From JABWAJ01 sp038323375 (GTDB taxonomy: Bacteria; Bacteroidota; Bacteroidia; Chitinophagales; Saprospiraceae), in contig JBBQGV010000025.1 in NCBI GenBank assembly GCA_038323375.1, forward strand, positions 1 to 64,000: a stretch of 64,000 bases of DNA, read 5' to 3'. The position numbers and the translations under genes are program-made. Below the pieces are notes generated by a model. The model did not search any database. It was not told the origin of the DNA and saw only the letters and a program-made list of their open reading frames with translations. Below, piece after piece: positions 1 to 8,327 of this stretch; the first letter of the stretch is position 1, and the number at the start of each line of letters is the position of its first letter.

Positions 1-119
1 TCTGTCTTTATAGTCCGATAACTGCGTTGTATTTTGCCCCAAAACTGGTCATTTACGCGAGTAAACTCCCATTTTTGGGGCAAAACACGCCTTGTTCTCG
101 AACGCTAAAGAACAGACAC
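1..119 (+). repeat. Dispersed palindromic element R1, copy 1 (cut by window start)
   Basis: This is a copy of a roughly 120-bp intergenic element. Its left end reads like TCTGTCTTTATAGTCCGATA and its right end like CTCGAACGCTAAAGAACAGA followed by CAC; the two ends are imperfect inverted repeats of each other. An inner stem pairs TTTTGCCCCAAAA with TTTTTGGGGCAAAA around a TTTACGCGAGTAAA mini-palindrome. It is almost identical to the next copy, which lies in the same orientation 28 bp away. No coding function is seen. Confidence 0.85.
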
Positions 120-146
120 GGGACTAAATGGACAGACACTAAATAA

Positions 147-267
147 TGTCGGTCTTTATAGTCCGATAACTGCGTTGTATTTTGCCCCAAAACTGGTCAT
201 TTACGCGAGTAAACTCCCATTTTTGGGGCAAAACACGCCTTGTTCTCGAACGCTAAAGAACAGACAC
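147..267 (+). repeat. Dispersed palindromic element R1, copy 2
   Basis: This is a near-identical direct duplicate of copy 1 with the same ends and inner stem. It ends 10 bp from the stop codon of the minus-strand omega-amidase gene at 277. The 27 bp between the two copies contain a second short GACAGACAC end, so the pair may have arisen by recombination between ends. A downstream hairpin could act as an mRNA 3' end for the amidase, but it has no T-run. Confidence 0.85.
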
Positions 268-276
268 AAAATCGGG

Positions 277-1053
277 TTAACCCCCGTATGTAAAAACATC
301 CTGATCTTTCAAAAAAGGAAACTTTTCGCGGAAGACCTGTTGCGCGTCCGCGGAAAGTTCAATCGTATGCATTCCTTCCACTTCGGCAAGGCGGTACAGT
401 ATGTTTCCTTCGTAATCCACCACACAGGAATCGCCGGAATAGGCGATGTCCTGTCCGTCTTTGCCCACGCGGTTTACACCGATGGTATACGCCTGGTTTT
501 CAATGGCGCGCGCTGTCAGCAAAGCTGTCCAAGCATGGCGGCGGCGCTCCGGGAAATTGGCGACGTACAGGAGCAGGTCGTAGTTTTCCGTATTGCGGCT
601 CCACACCGGAAAACGAAGGTCGTAGCAAATCAGAGGGCATATTTTCCAACCTTTGAGTTCCACCGTCAGCCTTTTTTCTCCCGGCGAATAGATTCGGTCT
701 TCTCCGGCATAGGCGAACAGGTGGCGTTTGTCGTAAATCGCCCAACTCCCGTCCGGGCGCATCCAGACGAAGCGGTTGTAGTAACGGCCCTTTTCGAAGG
801 CGATAAAACTTCCGGCAATCACCGCGCGGTTGTTCGCAGCCTGGCCGGCAAGCCACTGCATCGTTAGACCGTCCATATTTTCAGCAAGCGCCGGCGCATT
901 CATGGAAAAGCCGGTGGTAAACATTTCCGGGAGCAGGATGAGGTCGGTATCGGCAGGGAGCGCATCAATTATTTCACTAAAGCGCTTCAAATTAGCGGCT
1001 TTATCCTCCCAAACTAATTCCGTCTGCAACAGGCTTACGCGCAGGTTTTCCAT
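277..1053 (-). CDS. Nitrilase-superfamily omega-amidase (YafV/Nit2-like)
   Basis: A 258-residue carbon-nitrogen hydrolase. The family triad is visible: Glu43 in LLPEMF, Lys109 in YDKRHLF and Cys143 in ICYDLRFP. YafV/Nit2-type enzymes hydrolyse alpha-ketoglutaramate and alpha-ketosuccinamate to the 2-oxoacid and ammonia, repairing products of transaminases. The length is normal, and the absence of a signal peptide or membrane segment indicates a cytosolic enzyme. It lies downstream of the L25 gene on the same strand but beyond a terminator-like hairpin (1073-1112), so it is probably transcribed separately. The family call is firm. The precise substrate is inferred from similarity to the YafV/Nit2 branch rather than to true nitrilases or N-carbamoylputrescine amidases. 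Confidence 0.9.
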   Translation of the reverse strand: MENLRVSLLQTELVWEDKAANLKRFSEIIDALPADTDLILLPEMFTTGFSMNAPALAENMDGLTMQWLAGQAANNRAVIAGSFIAFEKGRYYNRFVWMRPDGSWAIYDKRHLFAYAGEDRIYSPGEKRLTVELKGWKICPLICYDLRFPVWSRNTENYDLLLYVANFPERRRHAWTALLTARAIENQAYTIGVNRVGKDGQDIAYSGDSCVVDYEGNILYRLAEVEGMHTIELSADAQQVFREKFPFLKDQDVFTYGG

Positions 1054-1072
1054 AAAACAACCATTTTAGAAA

Positions 1073-1112
1073 ACAAAAAGAGGCAGAGCGTTTAGCGCGC
1101 AATGCCTCTTTT
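1073..1112 (-). terminator. Rho-independent terminator after the L25 gene
   Basis: Read on the minus strand, AAAGAGGCA and TGCCTCTTTTTGTTTT form a perfect 9-bp stem with a 17-nt loop, followed by a T-rich tract. It lies 24 bp past the L25 stop codon and just before the omega-amidase start at 1053. Confidence 0.75.
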
Positions 1113-1135
1113 CAGCGTATTGAAAGAACAAAAAA

Positions 1136-1738
1136 TTATTTCTTCTTGGCGGTGCCGGTTGCTTTTTCAGCAGCCATTGTTGCACTACGCAGCGCGCGCG
1201 GGATTTCGATGGTGGCAACCGGAATACCGGGAGAGCTAAGGATTTCAATGCCTTCGCCCGCTTTGATGTCGCGAACCCGGATGGATTGTCCAAGTTCCAG
1301 GTGTGTGATATCGAGCAACAGCTCGTCTACCATGTTATCGGGCGTGGTTTTGATTTTTACTTTGCGTACTTTTTGCAGCAGTTTACCACCAGCTTTAACG
1401 CCCGCAGCCGTTCCTTTGAAACGAACCGGAACTTCCACCTTGATGGTATTGCCTTCGTTGAGGCGCAAAAAGTCTATATGGAGTACGTTTTCACGAGTAG
1501 AGTGGAACTGGAGGTCTTTCAGAATGCAGCGGTAGAGTGTACCATCCACTTCGATGTCTGCCAGTTTGAAGTCAGGTGTATAAATCAGTTGTTTCACATC
1601 GTTTTTCGTCGTTGTGAAATGAACGACGGTATCGCCGCCGTACAATACACATGGAATGAGACCAGCAACGCGTGCGGCCTTCGTTGATTTTTTGCCAAGA
1701 TCTTGTCTGACTTCCCCTTTTACGGCAATTGCTTTCAT
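1136..1738 (-). CDS. rplY: 50S ribosomal protein L25/general stress protein Ctc
   Basis: A 200-residue protein of the long (CTC) L25 form. The N-terminal L25 beta-barrel that binds 5S rRNA covers about residues 1-95 and the C-terminal TL5/CTC domain about 100-190, followed by a lysine-rich, low-complexity tail (AAEKATGTAKKK). The reading frame is open 27 codons further upstream, but the start at 1738 is chosen because MKAIAVKGEVRQDLGKK is the usual L25 N-terminus. In many genomes this gene sits next to pth or prs; neither is visible here. Confidence 0.95.
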   Translation of the reverse strand: MKAIAVKGEVRQDLGKKSTKAARVAGLIPCVLYGGDTVVHFTTTKNDVKQLIYTPDFKLADIEVDGTLYRCILKDLQFHSTRENVLHIDFLRLNEGNTIKVEVPVRFKGTAAGVKAGGKLLQKVRKVKIKTTPDNMVDELLLDITHLELGQSIRVRDIKAGEGIEILSSPGIPVATIEIPRALRSATMAAEKATGTAKKK

Positions 1739-1871
1739 GACTGTATTTGCTTTAAGATAACAACTTCTTTTCCAATGGAATATTGAACTTCGCAGTTCAA
1801 CCCCTGAAACGGGAGGCAAAGGTATTGATTTTTTTTAAAGAAAAAAGAAAGTTGTTGGAAGATTTTTGTAA

Positions 1872-3659
1872 TTATACAAATCGCTCTACATAAGGGCCAA
1901 CCAGCGTTTTTAAGGTAGCCAGCGCTAAGCCTTTTGCATCCTCAGCCTTGAGGCCCCGATCCATGTAGTAGTCTTCCAGCAGCACCTGCGACTGAAAAAA
2001 CAAAACTTTGAAGGCAGCAACCATTTGTTGGTTCAGCGGATCGCGGGTTGCCCAGCCATTGAGTCCAACCCAGGTTCGGGCATTCCAGTTTTCCGTTTCT
2101 TTCAACTCTTTGTCTGTGAGCGCTTTGGTGGAAAGGGAAAGTTGGGCGCGCCGGGAGGTCGCAGCAGCCATGACGGCAGCGTTGGGTATTTCGCCGGCAT
2201 TGAGGTCAGCTGCAATCGCCTCCAACACGGCTATGGTTTCCCAGTTGCTGAGTTGATCGCAGGCTTGCAGCGCAAATCCGACATCGGAATAGTCTGCGAT
2301 GATAGACTGTGCGGTAGCCGACTCCGAAGGATGGCGTTCTTTCAGCCAGCAAGGCGCGGCGTATACGTTGGCCGGTGCGCTGTGGATGTAATAAAGGTGC
2401 AAAACCAACTGGTTGAAGTCTTCGTAAGCGTAGGTCGCATTGTAGTCGAACGGCAGGCGACCCTTCATTTTTTTGCCACTGTAAGCGCCGCGCAAGGCAT
2501 TGTTCATCAGGTTGTTCACTTGTTTGTCGGGGCCGAAGGAACGGAACAGCAGGTAGGCTCGATAGGCGAGTGCTGCCGGCTCATTAAAGGTTTCCAGCGT
2601 TCTGGAGGCAAGCCCGTCGGTCGGAATATTATTGATCGTTTGTTGAAGGCGGTTGCCGGATTTTGTACCGGAGTGTTCGGCCAGTAAGCGGTATTTCTGA
2701 ATGACGCGGTTATTGTCGTACACCGACTGGAAAGCGCTGGCTGTGCCGCCGCCGTAATATCCGTCGAGGTCGCTTTTGTACGTACCGGATTCTTTCAGCG
2801 TTTTTTGCAGTTCGAGGGCGGAACGGCGTTTGATGTTGGCTCGGATTTTGGGCATGGCTGCCGCTTTACTGACCGGCGGTTGCGCCTCGACGGCGCCTTT
2901 GGCCGTCATACCACCTTGCTGCTGCTGTAGTTGTGGGGATTTCACCATCCAGCCGGAGTTTTCTTCATAATTGCGCGGCGGTTCTTTTCCATAAGGATCT
3001 TGATTGATGGGCTGCTGGGTGGCCGGTCGGGTATCCGTTCTTTGCACCGGGGGGGTAGTTGTGCGCGACTGCGGCGTTTTAGGCGCTTCTTCAAAAACGA
3101 GGGGGATGAGCGGTTTTTTGATCCCGGTTTCAAAATCGCCGGCTTTATGGAGGAAGATCGAGTTCACGCTTCGGATGAAAGCGTCGGGAAAGCCGGCTTT
3201 TTTAAGGGCTGCCAAACGCTGTCGCGCCGTTTCCATGTCCGGGAACGTGCCCGTGGCTATTTTGAGGCTTTCGCTGCCCGCGATGACATACAAATCGCCA
3301 GCTTTTGTAAATTTTTGCCAGTCTACTACTTTCCCTGGAGCGCTGACGCCCAGTTGAATGATGGTAATGGTGACGCCTTCTGACGGAAACCGCTCAATGA
3401 CACTGGAGTTGGCGTAGCCTTTCCGTTTCACTTCGATCAGGGTTTTTTCTGCGGTGATGCGGTCCTCAAAGGCACCAATGTGGATATCGTACAAGTTGGC
3501 ATCCGCCTGTATGGCGTACACAAACCCAAAGGGGCGGATAGCGTCAAAATCCTGCGGCCGCACATCTACAAAAGAGCCTACCCGAACAGCATAATAGTTT
3601 TGGGCGGTAGCAAGTGCTGCGGCACAGAGAAAACTGAACAACATGAATAGTTTACGCAT
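1872..3659 (-). CDS. Secreted SPOR-domain protein with peptidoglycan-binding-like segment
   Basis: A 595-residue protein with a cleavable signal peptide (MRKLFMLFSFLCAAALATAQ). Two SPOR-like repeats follow at about residues 21-90 and 115-170, each with the aromatic/glycine pattern YYAVRVGSF or YDIHIGAF and a later RKGY or KKAGF. A proline/glutamine-rich linker (185-270) leads to a segment resembling a peptidoglycan-binding fold (about 281-320, LELQKTLKESG...DGYYGGGTASAF). The C-terminal half is alpha-helical and not recognised. SPOR domains bind denuded glycan strands at division sites, so a periplasmic cell-wall role is inferred. It is a single gene with no obvious operon partner. Confidence 0.7.
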   Translation of the reverse strand: MRKLFMLFSFLCAAALATAQNYYAVRVGSFVDVRPQDFDAIRPFGFVYAIQADANLYDIHIGAFEDRITAEKTLIEVKRKGYANSSVIERFPSEGVTITIIQLGVSAPGKVVDWQKFTKAGDLYVIAGSESLKIATGTFPDMETARQRLAALKKAGFPDAFIRSVNSIFLHKAGDFETGIKKPLIPLVFEEAPKTPQSRTTTPPVQRTDTRPATQQPINQDPYGKEPPRNYEENSGWMVKSPQLQQQQGGMTAKGAVEAQPPVSKAAAMPKIRANIKRRSALELQKTLKESGTYKSDLDGYYGGGTASAFQSVYDNNRVIQKYRLLAEHSGTKSGNRLQQTINNIPTDGLASRTLETFNEPAALAYRAYLLFRSFGPDKQVNNLMNNALRGAYSGKKMKGRLPFDYNATYAYEDFNQLVLHLYYIHSAPANVYAAPCWLKERHPSESATAQSIIADYSDVGFALQACDQLSNWETIAVLEAIAADLNAGEIPNAAVMAAATSRRAQLSLSTKALTDKELKETENWNARTWVGLNGWATRDPLNQQMVAAFKVLFFQSQVLLEDYYMDRGLKAEDAKGLALATLKTLVGPYVERFV

Positions 3660-3825
3660 GAGATCTGACTTCTGTTGATAAAAAAAGCATCTTTTGAGGC
3701 AATCCGGGAAACAAAACCGCTCCCCGCTTATCGGAATTACTAACGCTGTTGCAGGTTAAAAATTTCCCTTTCCCTGATGCCATTGGTTGTAATTAAACTG
3801 AAAATCAATACAAATATAGTAAATA

Positions 3826-4058
3826 GTGTCTGTCTTTGTAGTCCGATAGCGGCGTTGTACTCAGCCCGAATAGGGGGCTAAGCTGTCCCATAGTAGCAGG
3901 TGGCACGGAGTTTCACGGAGTAAAGCCCTCTGCGAGACTCCCTTTACTCTGCGAGACTCCGTGACATACAAGGAAGCCCGCAGAATCTGCCCTCAGACGC
4001 TTCGCGTGCTCATATCGGCTTTTTGAGTGCCTTGCTCTCGAACGCGAAAGACAGACAC
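3826..4058 (+). repeat. R1 element, enlarged copy 3 with nested hairpin
   Basis: The outer ends match R1 (GTGTCTGTCTTTGTAGTCCGATAG at the left, CTCGAACGCGAAAGACAGACAC at the right). The usual 60-bp core is replaced by about 170 bp that contains a CACGGAGTTTCACGGAG motif and a duplicated CTCTGCGAGACTCC. Similar CACGGAGTTCCACGGAG sequence recurs near 21570, so this copy looks like one repeat type nested in another. The whole 538-bp gap between 3659 and 4198 holds this element plus the SulP promoter region and no gene. Confidence 0.8.
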
Positions 4059-4152
4059 TAAATAGCGCCAGGATTCAAAATTGTTAAGCTAAAGTTAAAG
4101 GATAGCCATTTTAAGGCTTAGCGAAAACCGAATAAATGAAAGTTTGTTTCTC

Positions 4153-4160
4153 TAATTTTG
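4153..4160 (+). promoter_or_regulatory. Bacteroidota -7 box TAATTTTG upstream of SulP gene
   Basis: TAATTTTG is an exact match to the TAnnTTTG -7 consensus of Bacteroidota primary sigma factors and lies 38 bp before the start codon. No clear TTG box is seen at -33, so the promoter call rests on one element. Confidence 0.4.
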
Positions 4161-4197
4161 AAAGTAAAGCTATCAAAGAACGAATTTTAAAAGTCTT

Positions 4198-5808
4198 ATG
4201 AATAAAGTCACTAATTTCTTTTCGGAGATCAAAAGCGATTTTCCGGCTGGCTTGGTCGTCTTTCTGGTAGCAGTCCCCCTTTGTTTGGGGGTGGCCTTAG
4301 CTTCCGGTGCTCCGCTTTTCTCCGGCATCATCGCCGGTGTCGCAGGAGGCATTGTTGTTGCCCTGATCAGCGGTTCTCCCTTGGGCGTAAGCGGCCCTGC
4401 TGCCGGCCTTACCGTCATTGTGCTCACGGCCATTCAGACGCTGGGGAGCTTCGAAGCCTTTTTGCTGGCGGTTGTCATTGCTGGCATTCTGCAAATTTTT
4501 CTGGGTTATGCCAAAGCGGGGATCATTGGCTATTATTTCCCGTCTTCTGTGATCAAAGGCATGCTCACGGCCATTGGCCTCATCATCATTCTTAAACAAA
4601 TACCGCATGCTTTAGGGTGGGACGCCGATTACGAAGGCGACATGTCTTTTTGGCAAATGGACGGTGAGAATACGTTCTCTGAGTTGTACAAAGCGCTGGG
4701 CTTGTTCACGCCTGCCGCGATCGTTATCAGCTTAGTTTCTATGGCCATCCTGATCCTTTGGGAGCAACCGTTCATCAAAAAAATAAAAGCAACTCAAATC
4801 GTACAAGGCCCTTTAGTGGTCGTTGCCCTCGGAATTATTGCCAACCTGGCGATTCAGGGTACGGACTGGGCATTTAAGGCCGATCAGGTCGTTGCGCTGC
4901 CTATCGCCAGCAACTGGGAAGGCTTTCTGGGCTTGTTCACCCTGCCTGATTTCAGTCAGTTGACCAACCCGGCCATCTACACCGTTGCTATTACACTGGC
5001 GATTGTAGGTAGCCTCGAAACCTTATTATCCGTAGAAGCGGTTGATAAACTTGATCCTCAAAAGCGCCTGACCCCAACCAACCTCGAATTGAAAGCGCAA
5101 GGCATTGGCAACATCTTCTCCGGCCTCATTGGGGGCTTGCCGGTTACCCAGGTAATTGTGCGCAGTTCGGCCAATGTTCAATCGGGGGGTAAAACAAAAG
5201 CATCGGCTTTGATTCACGGCGTACTGCTGTTGGTCTCCGCCTTAGCCATTCCGGGGTTGCTCAACCTCATCCCATTGTCGAGCCTGGCAGCCATTCTGAT
5301 CATGGTGGGTTTCAAGCTCGCTAAACCTACTGTTTTCAAAGAGGTTTACAAGACCGGCTGGGTCCAGTTTCTGCCATTTGTTGCAACAATCGTTGCCATA
5401 CTGTTTACTGACTTGCTGGTCGGCATCGGCGTAGGATTGGTTATTGCCGTGTTTTTCATCCTGCGCAACAACTACAAATCGCCTTACTTCTTTCACCGCG
5501 ACGAGCATCATACGGGTGAAATCATCAAAATTGTGCTTTCCGAAGACGTCTCTTTTTTAAACAAAGCCAGCATCCTGCTCACGCTGAAAAAGCTGCCGGC
5601 CAATACTAAAGTACTCATTGACGCCTCGCATTCGGTCAATATTGACTACGACGTCATTGACATCATCAACGATTTTAAGGAAACCGCGAAACACAAAGGC
5701 ATTGAACTGGAGTTACTCGGGTTTGATAAAAAAACGATGAAACTCCGATCTGAAAAAATGGAAGTGCTGCGCAAAAACGCGCTCATGCTCGAAAGTATAC
5801 AAAACTAA
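4198..5808 (+). CDS. SulP-family inorganic anion transporter
   Basis: A 536-residue integral membrane protein. It begins with the SulP signature region DFPAGLVVFLVAVPLCLGVALASGAPL, has about 10-12 hydrophobic segments up to residue about 430, and ends in a cytosolic STAS-like region (about 440-536). The conserved SulP stretch GLIGGLPVTQVIVRSS is present in the middle. SulP proteins carry sulfate, bicarbonate or other anions. This Bacteroidota branch is often found beside carbonic anhydrase, which suggests bicarbonate, but no carbonic anhydrase is in this window, so the substrate is open. It is transcribed alone and closed by a strong terminator at 5828. Confidence 0.9.
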   Translation: MNKVTNFFSEIKSDFPAGLVVFLVAVPLCLGVALASGAPLFSGIIAGVAGGIVVALISGSPLGVSGPAAGLTVIVLTAIQTLGSFEAFLLAVVIAGILQIFLGYAKAGIIGYYFPSSVIKGMLTAIGLIIILKQIPHALGWDADYEGDMSFWQMDGENTFSELYKALGLFTPAAIVISLVSMAILILWEQPFIKKIKATQIVQGPLVVVALGIIANLAIQGTDWAFKADQVVALPIASNWEGFLGLFTLPDFSQLTNPAIYTVAITLAIVGSLETLLSVEAVDKLDPQKRLTPTNLELKAQGIGNIFSGLIGGLPVTQVIVRSSANVQSGGKTKASALIHGVLLLVSALAIPGLLNLIPLSSLAAILIMVGFKLAKPTVFKEVYKTGWVQFLPFVATIVAILFTDLLVGIGVGLVIAVFFILRNNYKSPYFFHRDEHHTGEIIKIVLSEDVSFLNKASILLTLKKLPANTKVLIDASHSVNIDYDVIDIINDFKETAKHKGIELELLGFDKKTMKLRSEKMEVLRKNALMLESIQN

Positions 5809-5827
5809 AGTGACTGAGACTTTTGAG

Positions 5828-5862
5828 GAGGGCTGGCATTCAATGGATGCCGCCCTCTTTTT
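5828..5862 (+). terminator. Rho-independent terminator after SulP gene
   Basis: GAGGGC...GGCAT pairs with ATGCC...GCCCTC in a stem of about 11-12 bp with small bulges, followed immediately by TTTTTGTTT. It lies 19 bp after the SulP stop codon. Confidence 0.85.
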
Positions 5863-6008
5863 GTTTAGGGCTTTTATCAGGGTGAGTCGGCGAATAACGA
5901 AGAAAAAAAGCTAAAAATCCCTTCCTTCGTCTTATTTTTATCGGAATGAATGCGCGCCTGACCTAACTTGGCCGTAGCTTTATTCGCTCATCAACTTAAA
6001 TCTTTGTC

Positions 6009-7010
6009 ATGAGTATCTTAAATGATTTCAAAAAATTGCTTTTTGGCGCAAAATCGGTTGCCAAATCCGCTGCAGATAAAACCGTAGAAGCCGGTAAGGA
6101 AGCCGGTCACGAATTGATGGATAAATCCGGCGATTTGTTCGAAAAAGCTACCGGAAAAGTAGAACAGATCGGAGCCGTTGTTATGGATAAGGCGGAAGAC
6201 ATCGGACAAAAAATATGGACTGAAACGGAAGATTTTGTGGCTAAAGCACGGCAGTATGCAGAAACCGTAACCCGCGGCCCTAAAGAAGAGATTGTGGATG
6301 AACGTTCCGCTCCTTTAACAGAGGTGCCAGATGTGCCGCCGGTGAGCGCAACGCCGGTCATGCCTGAAGCGCTAACTGTACCGGCTGCCCCAAATGTAGC
6401 GGAACAAATTGGCGAAAAAGTGGGTGAGGTTGCTGTAAACGTCGGTGAAAAAGTAGAAGGGATGGCGGCACAAGTAGGTTCTAAAGTATTGGATGCCGCT
6501 GAAAACATCGGTGCCAAAGCATTGGACGTTTCTGCCGATTTAGGTGAAAAGTTGAAAGGCGTTTCGGAAAACATCGGCGAAACCGTCATTGAAAAATCTG
6601 GGGAATTGTACGAAAAAGCCAAGTCTTTTGGTGAAAACCTGCTTGGGAAAGCCGACGACTTAGTGGAAAAGGCACAACGTGCCGCCGAAGCCGAGGCGAA
6701 CTTAGACGATACAACCGCCAAAGCGCAACAAATCAACGATTTACTCAGCTCCAAAGTGGAAGAATCCGCACCTAAAGGCGGTCCAATAGATACCAAAGAA
6801 GGCTTGCTTGGAAAACACGATAGCTTTTTTGACCGCGCCCAGCGCTTCGCAGAGGGAGATTACCACAACGAAGGCGGTCGCAATACCCGTCTCTTCACCA
6901 ATCCCGATGACGCGCAGGCGAAAAACAAAAAAGGCGGCAAAGCAGCAGGCTTTGAAGACCTGGATGGCGACGGGAATGAGCTGATTGACGACGCAATTAT
7001 CGAAGATTAA
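6009..7010 (+). CDS. LEA-like amphipathic-helix repeat protein
   Basis: A 333-residue, highly charged protein with no signal peptide or membrane helix. About residues 15-85 and 130-235 consist of repeated amphipathic segments of the form [I/V]GEKV.G.A.NVGEKV or KAxDLVEKA, with Ala, Gly, Lys and Glu in an approximately 11-residue rhythm. This resembles group 3 late-embryogenesis-abundant proteins, apolipoprotein-like repeats and YtxH-type stress proteins. A proline/valine-rich linker lies at about 100-130 and an acidic tail (DLDGDGNELIDDAIIED) ends the chain; its DLDGDGNELI resembles an EF-hand loop. Desiccation, membrane or cold protection would fit but is inference. It is monocistronic, with an R1 remnant three bases after the stop codon. 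Confidence 0.6.
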   Translation: MSILNDFKKLLFGAKSVAKSAADKTVEAGKEAGHELMDKSGDLFEKATGKVEQIGAVVMDKAEDIGQKIWTETEDFVAKARQYAETVTRGPKEEIVDERSAPLTEVPDVPPVSATPVMPEALTVPAAPNVAEQIGEKVGEVAVNVGEKVEGMAAQVGSKVLDAAENIGAKALDVSADLGEKLKGVSENIGETVIEKSGELYEKAKSFGENLLGKADDLVEKAQRAAEAEANLDDTTAKAQQINDLLSSKVEESAPKGGPIDTKEGLLGKHDSFFDRAQRFAEGDYHNEGGRNTRLFTNPDDAQAKNKKGGKAAGFEDLDGDGNELIDDAIIED

Positions 7011-7013
7011 TTC

Positions 7014-7059
7014 GTGTCTTACTTTAGCGTCTGATAGCTGCGTTATGCGAACAGACACA
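7014..7059 (+). repeat. R1 element, internally deleted copy 4
   Basis: Only the outer parts remain: GTGTCTTACTTTAGCGTCTGATAGCTGCGTTATG joined directly to CGAACAGACAC. The inner stem-loop is missing. It begins three bases after the stop codon of the LEA-like gene. Confidence 0.65.
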
Positions 7060-7080
7060 GCGCATTTCGCATGGTTTTCG

Positions 7081-7125
7081 TGCCGTAGGTACGCAACATA
7101 GCGTCAACATTGCGGATCTACGGCA
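7081..7125. repeat. Hairpin TGCCGTAG...CTACGGCA
   Basis: TGCCGTAGGTACGCAA and TTGCGGATCTACGGCA form an imperfect inverted repeat (14 of 16 positions pair) around a 13-nt loop. It ends five bases before the stop codon of the minus-strand cardiolipin synthase gene. There is no T-run on either side. It could be a repetitive extragenic palindrome or a 3'-end hairpin for the converging transcripts. Confidence 0.6.
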
Positions 7126-7130
7126 TGATC

Positions 7131-8315
7131 CTACTCTTTTTCCTTGTACCGGTGCTCCCGCCGGACGAGAAAAAAGAGAAACGACATGATCCACCGTCCG
7201 AGGGTGTAAGAAGCCCAATCGAGTATTTTTTCCATGCGGCTCATTTTTTGGCGGAAGGCATCGGCGTCAATCAGGGTGGATTGCGAAAGCAACGTCGAAA
7301 GGTAGCGCTGGACAGAAGCCGCAAAAGCGTCATCTAATACCTCCAAATTTAACTCGATGCTGCTGTATTGGCTCAGGTGGTTGAGGTTGTAAGAGCCAAG
7401 GGTTACCCATTTGTTGTCCACAATGGCCATTTTGCCGTGCAGGATACTGGTTTCCCATTCATAAATTTGAATGTTGACTTCCAGCATTTCCTGATAAAGG
7501 TACCTGATTGCGCGCTTAGCCATTGGCACATCCGATATGCCGGGCAACAGGAGGTTGACTTGCACGCCGCGGCGGGCTGCTCTTTTCAGTGCCGTGCGGA
7601 TGCTCCGGCTGGGCAAAAAATAACTGGCCACTACCGTAATAGAATGCTGCGCTTTTCGGAAAGCTGCCCTGTAACCGGCTCCGATTTGTCTTTTGCCCCG
7701 AAACCAGTCGTTCAGAACCGGTCTGCTCAGTACATCCCTTGAACTCGGGTGCGCTGATTTTTTTCTCCGGATATGAGGCCCAATCAGGTATTTTTCCCGA
7801 TAAATCTGCTCGGAAATGCGGGCTAACCTGGCAGATACAGGGCCTTTGACGGTTATCGCAAAATCTAACCACGGTGCCTCTGTGTCAGTGCCCCGGTATT
7901 TATCTGAAATGTTGACGCCGCCGACGAGCGCAACTTCCTGGTCGGCCACGACTACTTTGCTGTGCAGGCGGCGTCCGAGCCGAAGGATATAAAACCGCTT
8001 GGGCAGGGGTGAAAAAAACCGGAAATTTATTCCGCTATCCTTTAAGTCTTTGATGAATGCCGGCGACAAGTCTTTTGAACCATAGGAATCCACCGCAAGA
8101 TAAATGTCCACGCCCCGCTGTCGTGCACTTTTTAAAGCTGTAGCCACCTCTTTTCCTGTATCGTCCTCATCAAAAATATACATCTGGAGATGGATCTGCT
8201 TTTGAGCTTCGTTGATGATTTGGAGCAGGCAGGTAAAATAGGGCATTCCCCCGGCTACGAATGCCAATTCGTTGCCAGCCAAATATTGGCTGCGGTTAAA
8301 AATTCCCCTTTGCAT
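7131..8315 (-). CDS. Phospholipase D-family cardiolipin synthase (ClsB-like)
   Basis: A 394-residue protein with two HKD motifs: His118-Lys120-Asp125 (LHSKVVVAD) and His293-Lys295-Asp300 (LHGKMAIVD), each followed by the usual Gly-Gly/Ser-x-Asn element. It lacks the two N-terminal membrane helices of ClsA, as ClsB does, and has one hydrophobic stretch near the C-terminus (about 370-385) that may anchor it. It would condense phosphatidylglycerol with another phospholipid to make cardiolipin. It is the last gene of a minus-strand run 9880-7131 with a 12-bp gap after the APH-like gene. Co-transcription with two small-molecule kinase-like genes is unexplained. Confidence 0.85.
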   Translation of the reverse strand: MQRGIFNRSQYLAGNELAFVAGGMPYFTCLLQIINEAQKQIHLQMYIFDEDDTGKEVATALKSARQRGVDIYLAVDSYGSKDLSPAFIKDLKDSGINFRFFSPLPKRFYILRLGRRLHSKVVVADQEVALVGGVNISDKYRGTDTEAPWLDFAITVKGPVSARLARISEQIYREKYLIGPHIRRKKSAHPSSRDVLSRPVLNDWFRGKRQIGAGYRAAFRKAQHSITVVASYFLPSRSIRTALKRAARRGVQVNLLLPGISDVPMAKRAIRYLYQEMLEVNIQIYEWETSILHGKMAIVDNKWVTLGSYNLNHLSQYSSIELNLEVLDDAFAASVQRYLSTLLSQSTLIDADAFRQKMSRMEKILDWASYTLGRWIMSFLFFLVRREHRYKEKE

Positions 8316-8327
8316 GGACGCGAATAA

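Noticed and set aside
1..267. Insertion sequence ends
   Set aside because: R1 copies have inverted-repeat ends but no transposase and no consistent target duplications; they are reported as repeats.
2025..2687. Long open frame on the strand opposite the SPOR gene
   Set aside because: It has no domain, signal peptide or family sequence and mirrors the real gene; many similar opposite-strand frames in this GC range are chance.
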